64,000 nucleotides of DNA from Pristionchus mayeri (GCA_036245805.1 BTRK01000004.1:7564001-7628000); one strand, 5' to 3'. Positions 12,136-23,440 are shown, counted from the stretch's first letter. Program-made: numbers and translations. The notes: generated by a model from the letters alone, not told the origin.

Positions 12136-12646
12136 TGGGGGGGGGGTGACAAAACAGAAACAAATCACAGCTCCTTCTGGATTCGACGATGGGACTGGGG
12201 AGTTGTTGCATTGTTACCAGTATGCGCTCTATTACACCACCCTGTTTAGATCCTCTGGAGATTATGAGTTTCGCACACCCACCTATGTATAGGGGTTCAT
12301 GGTCCAAAATCGAGTATTTGAGTGGAAAATCACGATAAACACCAAATGCCGCAACCAATCGATAATTATGTTACTGAGGTACAGTAGTTTCTGTGGTACC
12401 TGGATATTGATTGGTTACGGTATTTCGTGTTTATCTAGCCATGATTTTACACTCAAATACTCTGTTTTGGACCATGAACCCCTATACATAGGTGGGGGTG
12501 CGAAACTCATAATCACTTGGCCAGAGGATCTAAGCAGGGCGGTGTAGTAGAGCGCATACTGTTAACAATGCAACAACTCCCCAGTCCCTTCGTGGAATCC
12601 CGAAGGAGCTGTGATTTGTTTCTGTTTTGTCACCCCCCCCCCCCCC
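12136..12646. mobile_element. Foldback element with G-run and C-run ends
   Basis: An inverted repeat of about 510 bp. The left arm begins with a G run then gtgacaaaacagaaacaaat, and the right arm ends with atttgtttctgttttgtcac then a C run. Internal blocks such as cacctatgtataggggttca against tgaacccctatacataggtg pair as well. The arms differ at scattered positions and by a few indels. No coding capacity or clear target duplication was seen. Confidence 0.75.
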
Positions 12647-12649
12647 CGA

Positions 12650-13249
12650 TAACAAATATTTCCAAAAAGAAAAAAAAATAAAAAGAACATGAAAAGGCGC
12701 CAATTCAAAAGTAAGTGCAGCAAAACAATGGACGTCAGAATCGATTAAAACGAGAGAGAATGGACCGACAGTCCCACACGTGTGAAGAAAGTAGGACAAG
12801 TGAGTAAATGTGTTCAAGCAATACAGGAGAAATTCAACCAACAGCACTTTAGTGCTTCTTTAGTGCTCCTATTGTGATCATGCTAACGATCACAATACAA
12901 TTTTGCATGGATATTCAATGAGGGTGTAATCCTCACTCTAATCGATACACAAACGATAACTTCTCGTTCTTCACGTTTACAGTCCAATTTGATTTCAGCC
13001 TCTGATAAATAATAATAATTTATCTACGCTCGAGGCGCGACGATACCATGAATACATTAATTAATGATTTCAGATGAGAGGGGGCTCTCCTGAGTAATTG
13101 AGGGTGAGAAAGGTCTGCGAATTTCAGCCTCTGATATAACAAATTCAGCCTCTGATGAAAAAAAATTCCCAGTCCTATTACTCGAAGGGCTCATACTAAG
13201 GCAGTAATGTAGATGTAGTGTAAAGAGAGGCATGGCCGGAACCCCGAAG
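12650..13249. other. Intergenic with a short dispersed motif
   Basis: The motif ttcagcctctgat occurs three times, near 12997, 13123 and 13145, each followed by an A-rich tract. Nothing else is assigned. Confidence 0.4.
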
Positions 13250-13445
13250 ACCATAGCGCGAGATGAGAGGACAAGAGGACACGGGGGTATAGCTCAGTGG
13301 TTAGAGCACCCGACACGTGATCGGAAGTCGTTGGTTCGAATCCTCCTGCCTCCATTGATGTTTTGAGCTCCTCTGGCATGTAAGATTCCAATCTTACTGT
13401 AGAGATGGGATGCTTTCCCAAGAGGCAGCCAACTGCCGCACTCCT
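13250..13445 (+). repeat. tRNA-derived SINE, copy 1
   Basis: Bases 13283-13353 fold as a tRNA: acceptor gggggta with tgcctcc, a perfect A box (tagctcagtgg) and a perfect B box (ggttcgaatcc). The anticodon loop is cacgtga, without U at position 33, so it is not a normal functional tRNA. A second copy at 54015 shares the same degenerate loop, the upstream block catagcgcgag and the downstream blocks gttttga/cagccaact. A shared flank outside the tRNA head on both sides is what a tRNA-derived SINE would show. Confidence 0.6.
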
Positions 13446-13694
13446 TACTTTGCTCTCATTATCACCAGTTCATTCGCTTATTGCGAAATCCAAAATCTTC
13501 CACGGTCCGACGATGATCAAAAGCGGCACCGTCAACGAACTTATTTCACTGCCATTCCAAGAATCGAATAAGCTTTGTCCAAAAGAAGACATCTTGAAAA
13601 ACATTTGAGGAATCAAATTTCGAAATTTGGCAAACTTAATTTGTTTTTTTGACCACCTGAGAAATTGACACTTTACAAAAAAATACAAGTTATA

Positions 13695-14983
13695 CAGGGT
13701 GCGGAGAAAGTACTTTGAAATGGATTTAACCATGTATCTTCCTTCAATGGCATCGAATTTTTTTGAAACAGTACATATTATTTATCAGAGACAGTAGGAA
13801 GATAACAACATGATATTACTCGATTTGACCTCCATTGGCCTTGACGACAGCCTTGAGACGAGTAGGGACTGACTTGATGATGGATCGCAGGTAGTGGGTA
13901 TCGATTTTCTCCCATGCATTCTGGAGGGACTTCTTCAAGCTATCCAAACTCTGGTGGCGAACAGAGCAAGCATTCTTCTCCAGTATCGACCACACACTGA
14001 AGTCAAGGGGAGATAGATCCGGACTGTTCGAGGGCCATTCATCGGATGGAATGAAGTCGGGCAAATGGGTGGTGCACCAGTTCTGGGTCAGTATTGCGGA
14101 ATGAGCGGGGGCAGAATCCTGCTGGAAGGTCCAATGACGTCCTTTGAAGTGGGAACGAGACCAAGGGAGGAAATTCTTCTCCAGAATCTCCTTGATGTAG
14201 TAGTTCTTGTCCACCTTCACACCGGGCTTGACGAAGACGAGGGGGTCTTGCCAGTCGCACAGACCCCTGCCCAAACCACCACCAATTGCGGGTGGGAAAC
14301 ACGTGAAGCAGTTCTTCCTCGGGCATTGGCTTGCTGACTAGACTTGGCAATGATCCTCGTGTTCTGGCTGTTGAAAACCTGCTCCACCGTGAACACCTTA
14401 TCATTCGAGTAGAGAGTCATGAGATGTTCGCCATGTGCGATCCTCCCTAGGAGCTTCTTGCATCTCTTGAGCCTCTTCTCCTTGTGAATGCCAGTCAGAC
14501 CATGGCCCTTACTCATCTTGTAAGGGTGGGACGTGAGACCAGAGTGAACTATCTTGCGCACCGAATGCTCGTCGATTCCGAGATCACGGGCCATCTTTCT
14601 CATAGATCGGATGGGATCACGTGCAACTCGCATCTGCACGATTTTCTTGTTCTTCCGAGTGACAGCAGTGTGAGGTCTACCCACTCTAGTACGGTCCTTA
14701 GTCGTGCCCAGCGCCTTGAAGCGGCAGATGGTATTGTGAACGGCCTGACTGGAAACTCGGAGTTTCTTCGAAATTCCAGCTGGGGACTCGCCGAGGGTCC
14801 AAAGCTCAATAATGGATTTCCGGTACTGGTGGGGTCGAGTCATTACTAGGGGATACTATTTGAAGTGCGCATTGCACACCTCGAGTGGTATACTAAAACG
14901 TGTTATAACATGCATTAACAGGTTGATAGGACTGATGAAATATTCGAGTTCAAACTTTGTCAAAGTACTTTCTCCGCACCCTG
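13695..14983 (-). mobile_element. Complete mariner-type transposon, maT (DD37D) group
   Basis: A 1,289 bp element. The ends are cagggtgcggagaaagtact and its complement, flanked by TA duplications at 13693-13694 and 14984-14985. It encodes one transposase gene on the minus strand. Both terminal repeats look intact, so it could in principle be moved by a related transposase even though its own gene is shifted. Confidence 0.92.
13816..14843 (-). pseudogene. maT-type transposase with one frameshift
   Basis: A DNA-cutting and strand-transfer enzyme of the Tc1/mariner superfamily. The N-terminal region (MTRPHQYRKSIIEL, then RVSSQAVHNTICRF) is the paired helix-turn-helix DNA-binding part. SNDKVFTVE holds the first acidic site region, QQDSAPAH the second catalytic Asp, and SPDLSPLDF the third. 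I count 37 residues between the last two Asp, the maT (DD37D) signature. The frame breaks once, after TGKTP at about 14244-14250, within a run of five C on the coding strand. A single lost base there accounts for the shift, and both halves are otherwise open. A homopolymer miscall is possible. Confidence 0.88.
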
Positions 14984-14985
14984 TA

Positions 14986-15400
14986 TTATCACTGAAAACG
15001 AAACAATGAGATGTGCAGTGTCGCATACCTTGCCAGAAGTTTTATTTTCTAACGAACTAGTCACTCATTTGATTATATGAAAAGGCTTTAGTAAGCTATG
15101 AAAGTGTGCCGATAAACATAGATTTTCGATGAAAATATGAGTCTCACGTAATGAACTACCAGAGGACACATTTAAGAACGATCAACAACAGGGTATTAGC
15201 TAGTGTTTATCAGTAGGCAATAGGTCGTAACAGTAGTATTCGGTAGTAATTGACTTACTAAAAAACATAAAAAGGTGCCAATATGTTGTGTGGCAGTTCT
15301 TTCACACAATACTTTCACATAACAACTTTCGATGAATGGAATTTAATTTTTTTGCATTTTCTGTCAATTTCCGATCCACTCTCAATGTGTTATGCTTTTA
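14986..15400. other. Intergenic, Srh promoter side
   Basis: No gene is assigned. The interval ends in a gcttttag acceptor four bases before the Srh start codon, a plausible trans-splice site. Confidence 0.45.
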
Positions 15401-15404
15401 GATT

Positions 15405-16792
15405 ATGAATGAGAAAAAATCAAATTCAGAGCCATCATCTCGACAGCATAATCCAATGAAATTCTTTCTCCCGCTTGCGCTCCAAGAAGAGATCTTCCTC
15501 GTCCAACGAATAGTCTTCGTCATTTCCACTGTACTTAACCTGATCTCAATGATTTGTCTCTTAAAACAGACTCCTCCGCATCAATCAACCATCAAGAACT
15601 ACCTGATATACATACAAGTGAGTGCATCAACAAATATTAAAAATAAAAGTTTAAAAATTCAATAAAGGTGTTGCTCCTTCTCAATGATTTATATCTTGAC
15701 GTACTCTTCGCACCAATCCCCCTCTTCCCAGCGACGGCTGGATACTGTGTGGGCATTCTATGCAAGTGGAAAATCTCCATCCGTATTCAACTGGTATTTA
15801 AAGTATCACTAATAAAACTTTCATCCATTTTTCAGGCCATCCTAATTATTTTCCTTGCCAACATTGGTGTTGCTATCATTGTTTGCGTAATGTACCGTCA
15901 TCAGACAATACTAATGGACAGTGACCCCTTCAAGATGAGCAAAGTAAGGGAGTCGAACATGTAAATGTTATAACTATGTCACATAGTCTATGTGTTTCAG
16001 CGAACAAAGCATCTAGTCAGAACTGCACTATTCGTCCTGTTTAACATAGCACCGATAGTGTTGATGGTTCCGAGAGACGACCTGGCAAAGATTGAGCAAA
16101 TGATCGATGCTGTAACTGGTAATTGTTGCGAATATTGTACATTGGAAAAGTTGCAGTATCCATACGACATCAGTTGGATTCGAGATCGTGGAGATACTTG
16201 CATACTTGTCGAAAGAACCCCCCTGATCGTTATCGTCATTTTGACAATCCTGCTGGTTAGAAAACAACATATCTTTAAATAGATATTTTTTTTTAAAGAT
16301 TCTCTTGGTTGCCACATTCGCACTGGCCATCATGTTCGGTCACATGTTTTACGCGCTTCGAAACTCGGTTTGCCTGATTACGAGTGAAATTGGATTCATT
16401 CGAAATTCCTTCTCAGAAGACCGATCGCAGTTTCGAAAGATCACAGCTAATTCGAAAATCGCTATTCATTCTTCTTATCCAGGTTTGACGAATTACCACA
16501 ATTCTAAGTAGCTCTTGAAACACCAGTTGTTCGTGCCTTTCTTACTGCTTATCGTGCCTGCCTCGACTTTGTTCTTTGGCCTGCTCACTGTTGACTGGAT
16601 TTCGTTCGGTTTGAGTGTGACATGTACTCATTTGAAAGGAGATTTTCAGAAACAAGCCTGTTCATGTACTGCATACTCCCTTTCCATTCGATTGGACACA
16701 ACATTATCTTGTTGGGGATCACTCCGGCCTATCGCAACTTCATAGCATCCTTCATTAAGAGATACCTACTGAGAAGAGAGGTAGTGGATTAA
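15405..16792 (+). CDS. Serpentine chemoreceptor, Srh class
   Basis: A predicted seven-transmembrane chemosensory GPCR. Confident exons: 15405-15617, 15668-15793, 15836-15943, 16001-16255, 16299 to about 16383, 16512-16608 and 16650-16792. Class marks are APIPLFPATAGYCVG in TM2, IVCVMYRHQ after TM3, VERTPL before TM5, LFVPFLLLIVPA in TM6, and HSIGHNIILLGITPAYR in TM7. The start is the ATG just after a gcttttag acceptor. The stretch 16370-16511 is not resolved: the residues that best fit the loop (IPSQKTDRSFERSQ) are in a frame one base off the exon before it, and the only introns that would join the pieces are 33 and 29 nt, shorter than the rest. It is either a mis-modelled loop or a small lesion. 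Confidence 0.75.
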
Positions 16793-17609
16793 AATAGCTC
16801 GTAGAAATAGATGGTTAGAATGCAAAAGACAGAAATAATGATATTTTCTTAGAATCAACGAGGCACAGTACAACATGCCACTACAACAATCATTCAAAAT
16901 TCGCAATGGTGAATACACTAAACTTGTTTGTTTTGATTTGTCTTACCTATTGCCATCACATGTCCATCGAAGATAAAGTTCTGTAATTATTGCATGACAA
17001 TCTCGCATAGTTTGGAGTGTTTTTTAGGAACATTTATCACAAAATTCGTGGAGATAATAATAACGTTCATTCAAGGAGGGGAAGACTTCTAGAAAGACAA
17101 AAAAAATTTTTTAAAAATTATGAAAAAATATGGCCTTTTCACATCTTTTCGCATTGCTTCTTGCGCATTATCCCGGAAAACGCATTGTTGCAGGCTACGA
17201 GATTGCATTAAAGTGTGATGCATTAGAATTGGTTCCTTTTGATAATTTGAACGTTTCACAAAATCTAATTACCTTTTTACGGTAGCGTCTCTCACGGCGA
17301 GAATTGTTCCATTTCCCATGCCCACTCGAGGCTTCCACACGAATACAATCTTGCGAATAAATTTTTATATTTTTGCGACTGATAAATTTGCGGCTACGAC
17401 CATCTCAACCAAATATGTGTGTTCTGATTGCGATGAAACGAAAACAACCCAATATTCTCATTTGAAATACTTCAGCTCTCATTGCTCTGTGCAAAAAACG
17501 TTTAGACGCATATTTTCTATCGTTTCTTGCAATCAATAATTATTATTACGGAGTATCACTGAATTACAACGGGCGAATCGATCGGTAGCGGAGATTGCAC
17601 TTGAATGGC
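16793..17609. other. Intergenic between Srh and warthog genes
   Basis: The two genes are convergent here. The sequence is AT-rich with no supported coding exon. Confidence 0.5.
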
Positions 17610-20600
17610 TTACAACTCAACATGATTCTTGGGCATCACGAGGTCGGCGACGGCGAGAAGCGTCGAGAGACCAGAGGGCGTCTGCAGCATTCAGATTAGT
17701 TTCAGTAATGTCATGGCCTATCAATAAATCTACTTTTCCTTACGGTACTAGGTCGAATGAAAACTATGACGTCATTCCCCCTTTGATATAAGTGCGGCAA
17801 GATGTCATAGTTCTCATCTGACCTAGTGCCTTCCTTACGCATCTTCTCTCGTAATCAAATCTGTGAGAAAACATGCAGTATGATGTAAATGTAATCTAAT
17901 GTAATCTTGTAAGTTTAAATTTGTAAACTTTTTTTCCGTACCTCGACGACCTCATTGCTGACGGTGCCGAAGAGGCTGCTGAACAGCGACTGGATGTTCT
18001 CAACGATCTGAGAAGGATTTGATGAATAGGATTAGTTATTGGGCGACCATAGGATATGATAACGCTCAAATTCAAAATTCTTCGGAAAGTGAACCAAATG
18101 GTGGCAATTCAAAGCTTACCGCGAGGTACGAGTGTCCCATCGCTGTTTCTTCCATGATGTTGTGGCAAGAGGCGTGGACGTCGTTGACCTGCAAATATCG
18201 ATTGACTTGCACAATGTCTGTGGGAGGCCATGATAACTTCGATGCGAATAAAAACTGCTTTTTCGGGACAAGCAAGCGTGACTTACGATGATTCTGCCGG
18301 ACTCGGTCATGGGCGCGTAGATTCCGGTGTGAGTCTCCTTAGAAGCGCGAACGATGTGCACCTGAGAAATATAATAACTGTAGAACGACGACGGGTTGTT
18401 TTTCGAGAACAAACTTTAGCAATTGAAAAATTATCCCCAGAATCTCTTGAATTTGTGTCATAGCCGATCACCTTTACCTACGTTTACTCTTTCAGTTTGC
18501 ACATGTTGGAATGCTGGTTTCTCCTCTAACAAGGGGTCGTCGCGGAGTGTCCATGGAGTTGCATAACGAGACCTAGCCCATTCGAAAGAGGAGAAAATTC
18601 TAAGATCTCCTGTTGCTTTCAAATTTGCTAAACGATCTTGTGGAGGTCTGGGCTACATGAAAATTCAGGGACAGCCTCAGAAACAGCCTGGTTTTGGCCT
18701 ATCCCCACTATGAGCCCAGACTTCCACATGATCTTTTAGCAAATTTGAAAACAAAAGAAGTTCTTAGAATTTTCTCATCTTTCGAATGCGCTAGGTCTCG
18801 TTATGACACTCCATGGACACTCCGCGACGACTCCTTGTAAGTCAGTTCGCCCACCTCGTTCATGTGCTTTCCATCGTCTCCGAGGGTGAAGAGGCAGTCT
18901 CCCTCTCTCAATTCCTCAGCGAACACGGCGGACTTGGGCATGGAAAGGATGGGGACGGGGCCGGTGCCGACGCGAGAGCAGTCACCCTGAAAATATTAGC
19001 GTTATCCCTTTTATTTCTAAGAGAGGTACGCACTTTTTTCATGTGCGTTTAATAACAATTTTTTCTAATGTTCACTTTCTCACCTTGAAGATGTAGTGCT
19101 TGTCGGTGAGCTTGATCGTCTTTCCGTTCTCAGTCTCGAACACATTGAACTCGGCCTCCTTCAACAAGTTGCATCATTACTTGCCTTGATTGATCATTTC
19201 AGAAACATGAAAGCTTTAGTTTTACCTGAGAAGGAACGCGATGAAGCCAGAACTCGACGGGGACGAACTCGATGTTGTTGTGATCCACGGCCATCACCCA
19301 GTCCTGGAATCAACGAGATGACTATTGGGGCTGTGATTTCCGTTGTCCCCATTGTTTGTTCGTATCATTGCAGGACGTCAAATGTTTGAAAATTGAAAGA
19401 CATTACGAAAGTTTTCTCACTTGCTTCTGGAGCTGGTCCATTCTCTTGGTGGAGCCGTCGATCATTCTCACGGTCATGTCACCAGTGAAGCACCACTGCT
19501 GCTGTCCTCCGTAGGACACGGGAGCAGACTGCAAGAGTGATCTTTGATCTCTTCATGGTACTTTGTTGGAACACTGGTCCAGCCATCTTTTTTACTCTAC
19601 GCTCTCACTCACTCAAAGATCTGTTCGATTAACCGTCCAACTCTGGTAACGATAAAATTGCTGAAAGGACTCACGTATTGCGGCACGTACTGAGGCTGGG
19701 CGACAACCTAGGGAGGGGGCACGTACTGAGGCTGAATACATTCATGGTTCGGTTCTGTGATGGAACACCTAGATCTGAGTTCATACTAGTGTTGGCAAGT
19801 CGACTTGCGCCCCCTCGTTTCGCGTACTCTCTATGAAACAGAACGAGAGAGCGTGTGAAACGAGGAGAGTGCGTGTCGATTTGCCATCACTAGTTCATAC
19901 GAGTCATGCCAAAACATTCAGAAAATGTGATTACCTGGAAGGGAGGAGGCTGAAAGGCTGGCTGGAACTGCAAAGTCGACTAATTATTACCCGTAACTTT
20001 CCCTTTCCGCCGTTAGCGAGAGAGTGCCCACTAACTCATGAGAAACACTCAGGGCACACAGCTAGCAAAATGGCAAAATGGCAATAGGTCGGATGAGGAC
20101 TATGACGCCATCTGATATATCAAAGGCGGCATGACGTCATAGTTCTCATCCGGCTTAGTGCCGCTCGAAATGGGCATACCTGAGTGCCGGGTGCGAGAGC
20201 AACGGCCTCTTCTTGGATGATCTTAAAGGATTAATGGATTACGAGTTGAATGAGCTATTGAAAATGAGCCACTGCGTTCGTTTCCAAAATAATTGTGTTC
20301 ACGTAATTCGGCTTTTGATTTTGAATTTTGATTTTGATTTTGATAAGATTTTGAACAGCCGTTGAGAAAGTGCTCACCTCCTCGAGTACTTGGTTTCCGG
20401 CGGCGGGAGGCAGGGGCAGAGGCTGGTCCACGGGGAGGTTAGGAGCCTACAAATACGATAGGGAAAGTGCTACGGTAGAGGTTCTTATTACGGTAGCTTC
20501 AGGTTTGCATTAATGGCAAGACTACGGTAGAACCATGGACACTGTAGGCACCGGGATACGGTAGCCTCAGAGACATGCAGTCACTGGGATACGTTTGCCG

Positions 20601-22413
20601 AAAAGTTGCAGTAAGTCAGTCTGCTAGGGTGCAGGCGTACCTGGAACGCCTGCGCAGCAGCTGCAGCGCCGGTTCCCTCCGTCTTTTCGATCTTGGCAGC
20701 AACTGCGAAGGAGGGGGCTAATTAGAGAGATCCCATTCTTCCCATCCCTTTCATTCCCCTTTCTTTCCACTTTCCTTTATTTCCTGCGCCGCTCAGGATA
20801 AACTAGATTAATTCGTGCGGAGAGCAACATTGTGATAGGGTTGATGAGACATCTCGCGTTAAACTTTGGCCTATCAAGCTACGTAAATGGCACTGGGATA
20901 TACGGTAGCCTCAGGATTTTTACCTCCGTAATCCGGGCAGGACATGCGTCGAATGGCGACATCGTACTGTAGACTGGAACAAAGCAAGATTACGGTGGAA
21001 CACGATTACGGTAGTTCCAGTGGGTCAAACTCACGTTCCATCAACGGTCACAGTCTTGGCGAGGTTGGCGATGTAATCGAATGCGACCTGGCGACCCGCC
21101 ACGAACACCTGGAGAGTGCAAATGAGTGAGTTATTACGAGCTACGAATGTGGTTTATTTATCGTACACCACGTAGGTGCTTCATCAGATACAGAAATGTG
21201 CGAGAATGAGAGGGGATAGCGAGATAAGAGAAGAGAAGAAAGGAAAGGGGTCTGACGAGTTTCGACCACAAATTAGCAAAGTTTCCGAACTATTGAGGAG
21301 TACGCACGCAGTGTTGCCAAAATCGTTGAATAGTTTTGTCGCCCTCTCACAAACCTCGCAAGAATGTCCGTTCTTCCTAGAATTTGAGCTAAAAATAAAA
21401 GGAACCGCACCCCTACCGTATCAACAACGTGCCTATCCACCGTCCCTACCGTATCCTTCCAACCCGATGCTATCGTATCCCTCGCCACCGTACCTCTCCT
21501 CCTACGGCCATCTGTCCTCTGTGCAGCGCAGCGATTCCTCTGTCTTCCGACTGCAGCAGCCCGTCGAAGGCACAGCACTGAAGAGTTGTCCTGAAGCGAA
21601 TATATGGTTACGGTAGCCTTTGGTTACGGTAGTCAGATACCGTAGACTGTGCTGGACTCACTGGAAGGTGGAGACGTTGAGGAGGGGCGCGATTCCTCCG
21701 ACCCACTGGTTGATGGCAGGGCAGGCAGCGGAATTGGCCGCGGGCTCGCACATCTATCATGAGATCGTGAGATTTGGCAAAATCTAGCTATTAGATTGGG
21801 GATATCAAGAGATATCACAATGGAACAAGAGCTGCAGCGCATTGTTGACAAGCCGTCATGATACTCTCCTCCTTTTGTGCACTCTCTAGGCTGTTTGACC
21901 GGTCAGAGGACGCGTCAAATTTAGAGAGACATAGAAACAACTCACGGCCGTTTGAGGACGGTAGAATCGGGAGTCCTCAGCGCCGAAAGGTGGCATCGAC
22001 TCAATACCGGCTCGCATGTAGCCATCAGAGTGGCTGCAACGGATGGAAATGAAATGCAATCAACGAATTCAAGACAGAATTAGACAAAGACTAACGAAAT
22101 CTTACTCGTTGATCTTGTAGAAGGCACCGGGGGCGATCGTGGCGGGCTGGCCATTCGCCGCCCATCCAAAGCATGTCGGACGAGCACAACCGAGGATCGG
22201 CTGACCATCGGCAAGGATCTGGAAGAATATTGATTGGAGGGGTAAGATAGTTCTGGGCACGGTAACAAGTGAGAAATGGAGCAAAGTTGAGCGCGTTAGC
22301 TCGAGGGAGTACGGTAGATACAGTACCTCTACGGAGTAGGGAATGGCTGAGTCGCCGCAGAATGAGGCTGTGGTGAGCGTCACTAGTAGTGACTAGGTGA
22401 GAAGGGTGAGCAT
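17610..22413 (-). CDS. Warthog-type hedgehog-related protein with Hog domain
   Basis: A secreted nematode hedgehog-related protein; relatives act in cuticle and moulting. Exons on the minus strand: 22383-22327 (5' part uncertain), 22218-22106, 22033-21946, 21753-21662, 21108-21035, 20973-20924, 20702-20641, 20446-20378, 20221-20180, 19967-19935, 19707-19675, 19528-19421, 19303-19226, 19158-19084, 18986-18855, 18361-18287, 18188-18120, 18007-17942 and 17681-17610. The N-terminal Cys-rich part (SFCGDSAIPYSVE, LGCARPTCFGW, MCEPAANSAACPAINQW, MSCPDYG) fits the Wart domain. A Pro/Gln linker follows, then the Hint/Hog self-cleaving domain: WCFTGDMTVRM (nucleophile Cys), LTDKHYIF (conserved T and H), GIYAPMTESGRIIV and NDVHASCHN. 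Two problems: TAG in the apparent signal peptide (22393-22395), and a phase mismatch between exons 4 and 5. Confidence 0.88.
17744..17830. repeat. Palindromic MITE, family E, with 8 bp target duplication
   Basis: An 87 bp element from ggtactaggtcgaatgaaaa to ctcatctgacctagtgcc, in the last warthog intron. Exact direct repeats ttccttac lie at 17736-17743 and 17831-17838. This copy fixes the family's borders and its 8 bp duplication, which would fit hAT-type elements among others. Confidence 0.85.
18530..18837. mobile_element. Harbinger-like MITE, family D, copy 2
   Basis: A 308 bp element with ends caaggggtcgtcgcggagtg and cactccgcgacgactccttg, flanked by taa at 18527-18529 and 18838-18840. 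It fills most of a warthog intron, and its edge lies 17 bp from the end of exon 18986-18855. Internal sequence is closely related to the copy at 11350. Confidence 0.85.
19797..19891. repeat. Palindromic MITE, family B, with 9 bp target duplication
   Basis: A 95 bp inverted repeat (tagtgttggcaag to ttgccatcact) in a warthog intron, between exact copies of agttcatac at 19788-19796 and 19892-19900. It is the clean reference copy for the family B element inside the lysozyme intron. Confidence 0.85.
20080..20162. repeat. Palindromic MITE, family E
   Basis: An 83 bp element (ggcaataggtcggatgagga to tctcatccggcttagtgcc) with a shortened centre, lying in a warthog intron just downstream of exon 20221-20180. 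No clear target duplication. Confidence 0.75.
20471..22320. repeat. Cluster of TACGGTA motifs in warthog introns
   Basis: The octamer tacggtag occurs about ten times near 20473, 20493, 20524, 20559, 20900, 21008, 21610, 21625 and 22314, with the complement taccgta near 21416, 21448 and 21470. Most copies lie in introns; scattered copies occur elsewhere in the window, so this is local enrichment. Function unknown. Confidence 0.5.
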
Positions 22414-23130
22414 AATTCGATGAGATTAAACCGGAAGGAGGAGGGAAGAGGTGTCGAGAGGAGGAGGTGGGATGAGGGGGATGAATGTGATGCCATGGGC
22501 AGGATGAGCCGCTTTATAGGTGATAACCCGCCCTTAGGAAGTACGCAGTTGAGAGGGAGGGAAGCGCGCTGAGAGGGAGGAGGAAGGAAGGCTTTCCAAG
22601 GGGGTCGGCAGAGATACCCCCTCCGCATATCCCTCGCACTATCACTATCTATTGCGCGCTCAGGATCGCGCGAGATATCAAGATATGTGATAGTATATGT
22701 AGGGACCAAAAGTGGTATTGCCGAAATGAAGCTATGTCACCCCAACTATGCTCAACTTGCCCATTGGGATCCAAAAAAGATCATACTTTTGGCCGTTTGT
22801 CGATACCTTATCCCAGAATCGTACTAGAGCGCATAAAGTTCGCGAAAAACCGACAACGTAGAACGCCAGAAAAGCGAGAATAGGGAGTGAGGGGCGGAGC
22901 CAATTCCACCCCCATCCCAGTCAAAACGCCAAAAATTTGGGTAGAGCTTCGCCCTTTCCGGGTTGTGCCTTACCCTAGTGAGGAGAGACAAAAATGCGAT
23001 GCAGGCGCGCCCTTTCGTATTTTCAGTCGCTCTCTGCAAGCACCGGGTGAGAGAGATGAAGAAAGAGCCCTCCCAGACTCCGCCCCCTTGCACTCGTTCG
23101 CTCGCGTTCTCTCCTTTATGAAATGTTGCG
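22414..23130. other. Upstream region of the warthog gene
   Basis: No coding exon was found. The sequence is GA/CT-rich near 22430-22620. It should contain the warthog promoter. Confidence 0.4.
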
Positions 23131-23440
23131 CGAAGAGAGAGCACAAGCGTTATTCTCAACCAAATCGTTCGTTCAAAAAAGAATCTGAAAGCTCTCCCCG
23201 AGAGGAATCCCGTGGTTGGTCGACGAACTGTGTCTGACTCCTCTGAGTAGGTCAGAATACATGTTTTGTAGTGAACATAGCTATTACGCACTGCAAAACG
23301 TGTCTTCTGACCTACTCAGAGGAGTCAGACACAGTTCGTCGACCAACCACTGGATTCCTCTCGAGGAGAGCTTTCAGATTCTTTTTTGAATGAACGATTT
23401 GGTTGAGAATGACGCTTGTGCTCTCCCTATAACACTTTCT
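23131..23440. repeat. Palindromic element with about 130 bp arms
   Basis: The left arm contains caaatcgttcgttcaaaaaa and tggtcgacgaactgtgtctg, and the right arm holds their complements around a centre near 23280. A related single arm, with gaccaaaaaagaatt and gtggttggtcgacgaact, is at 26865-26960, so this is a dispersed family. Confidence 0.75.

Noticed and set aside
13283..13353. Functional tRNA gene
   Set aside because: The internal promoter boxes are good, but the anticodon loop lacks U33, the anticodon stem has a mismatch, and a second copy shares both the odd loop and non-tRNA flanks. A SINE fits better.
14065..14849. Plus-strand frames over the mariner
   Set aside because: They are shadows of the minus-strand transposase, whose frames carry the recognised motifs.
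22824..23291. A 155-codon minus-strand frame
   Set aside because: A large part lies in the palindrome at 23131, and the reciprocal strand is equally open. It is better explained by repeat structure.
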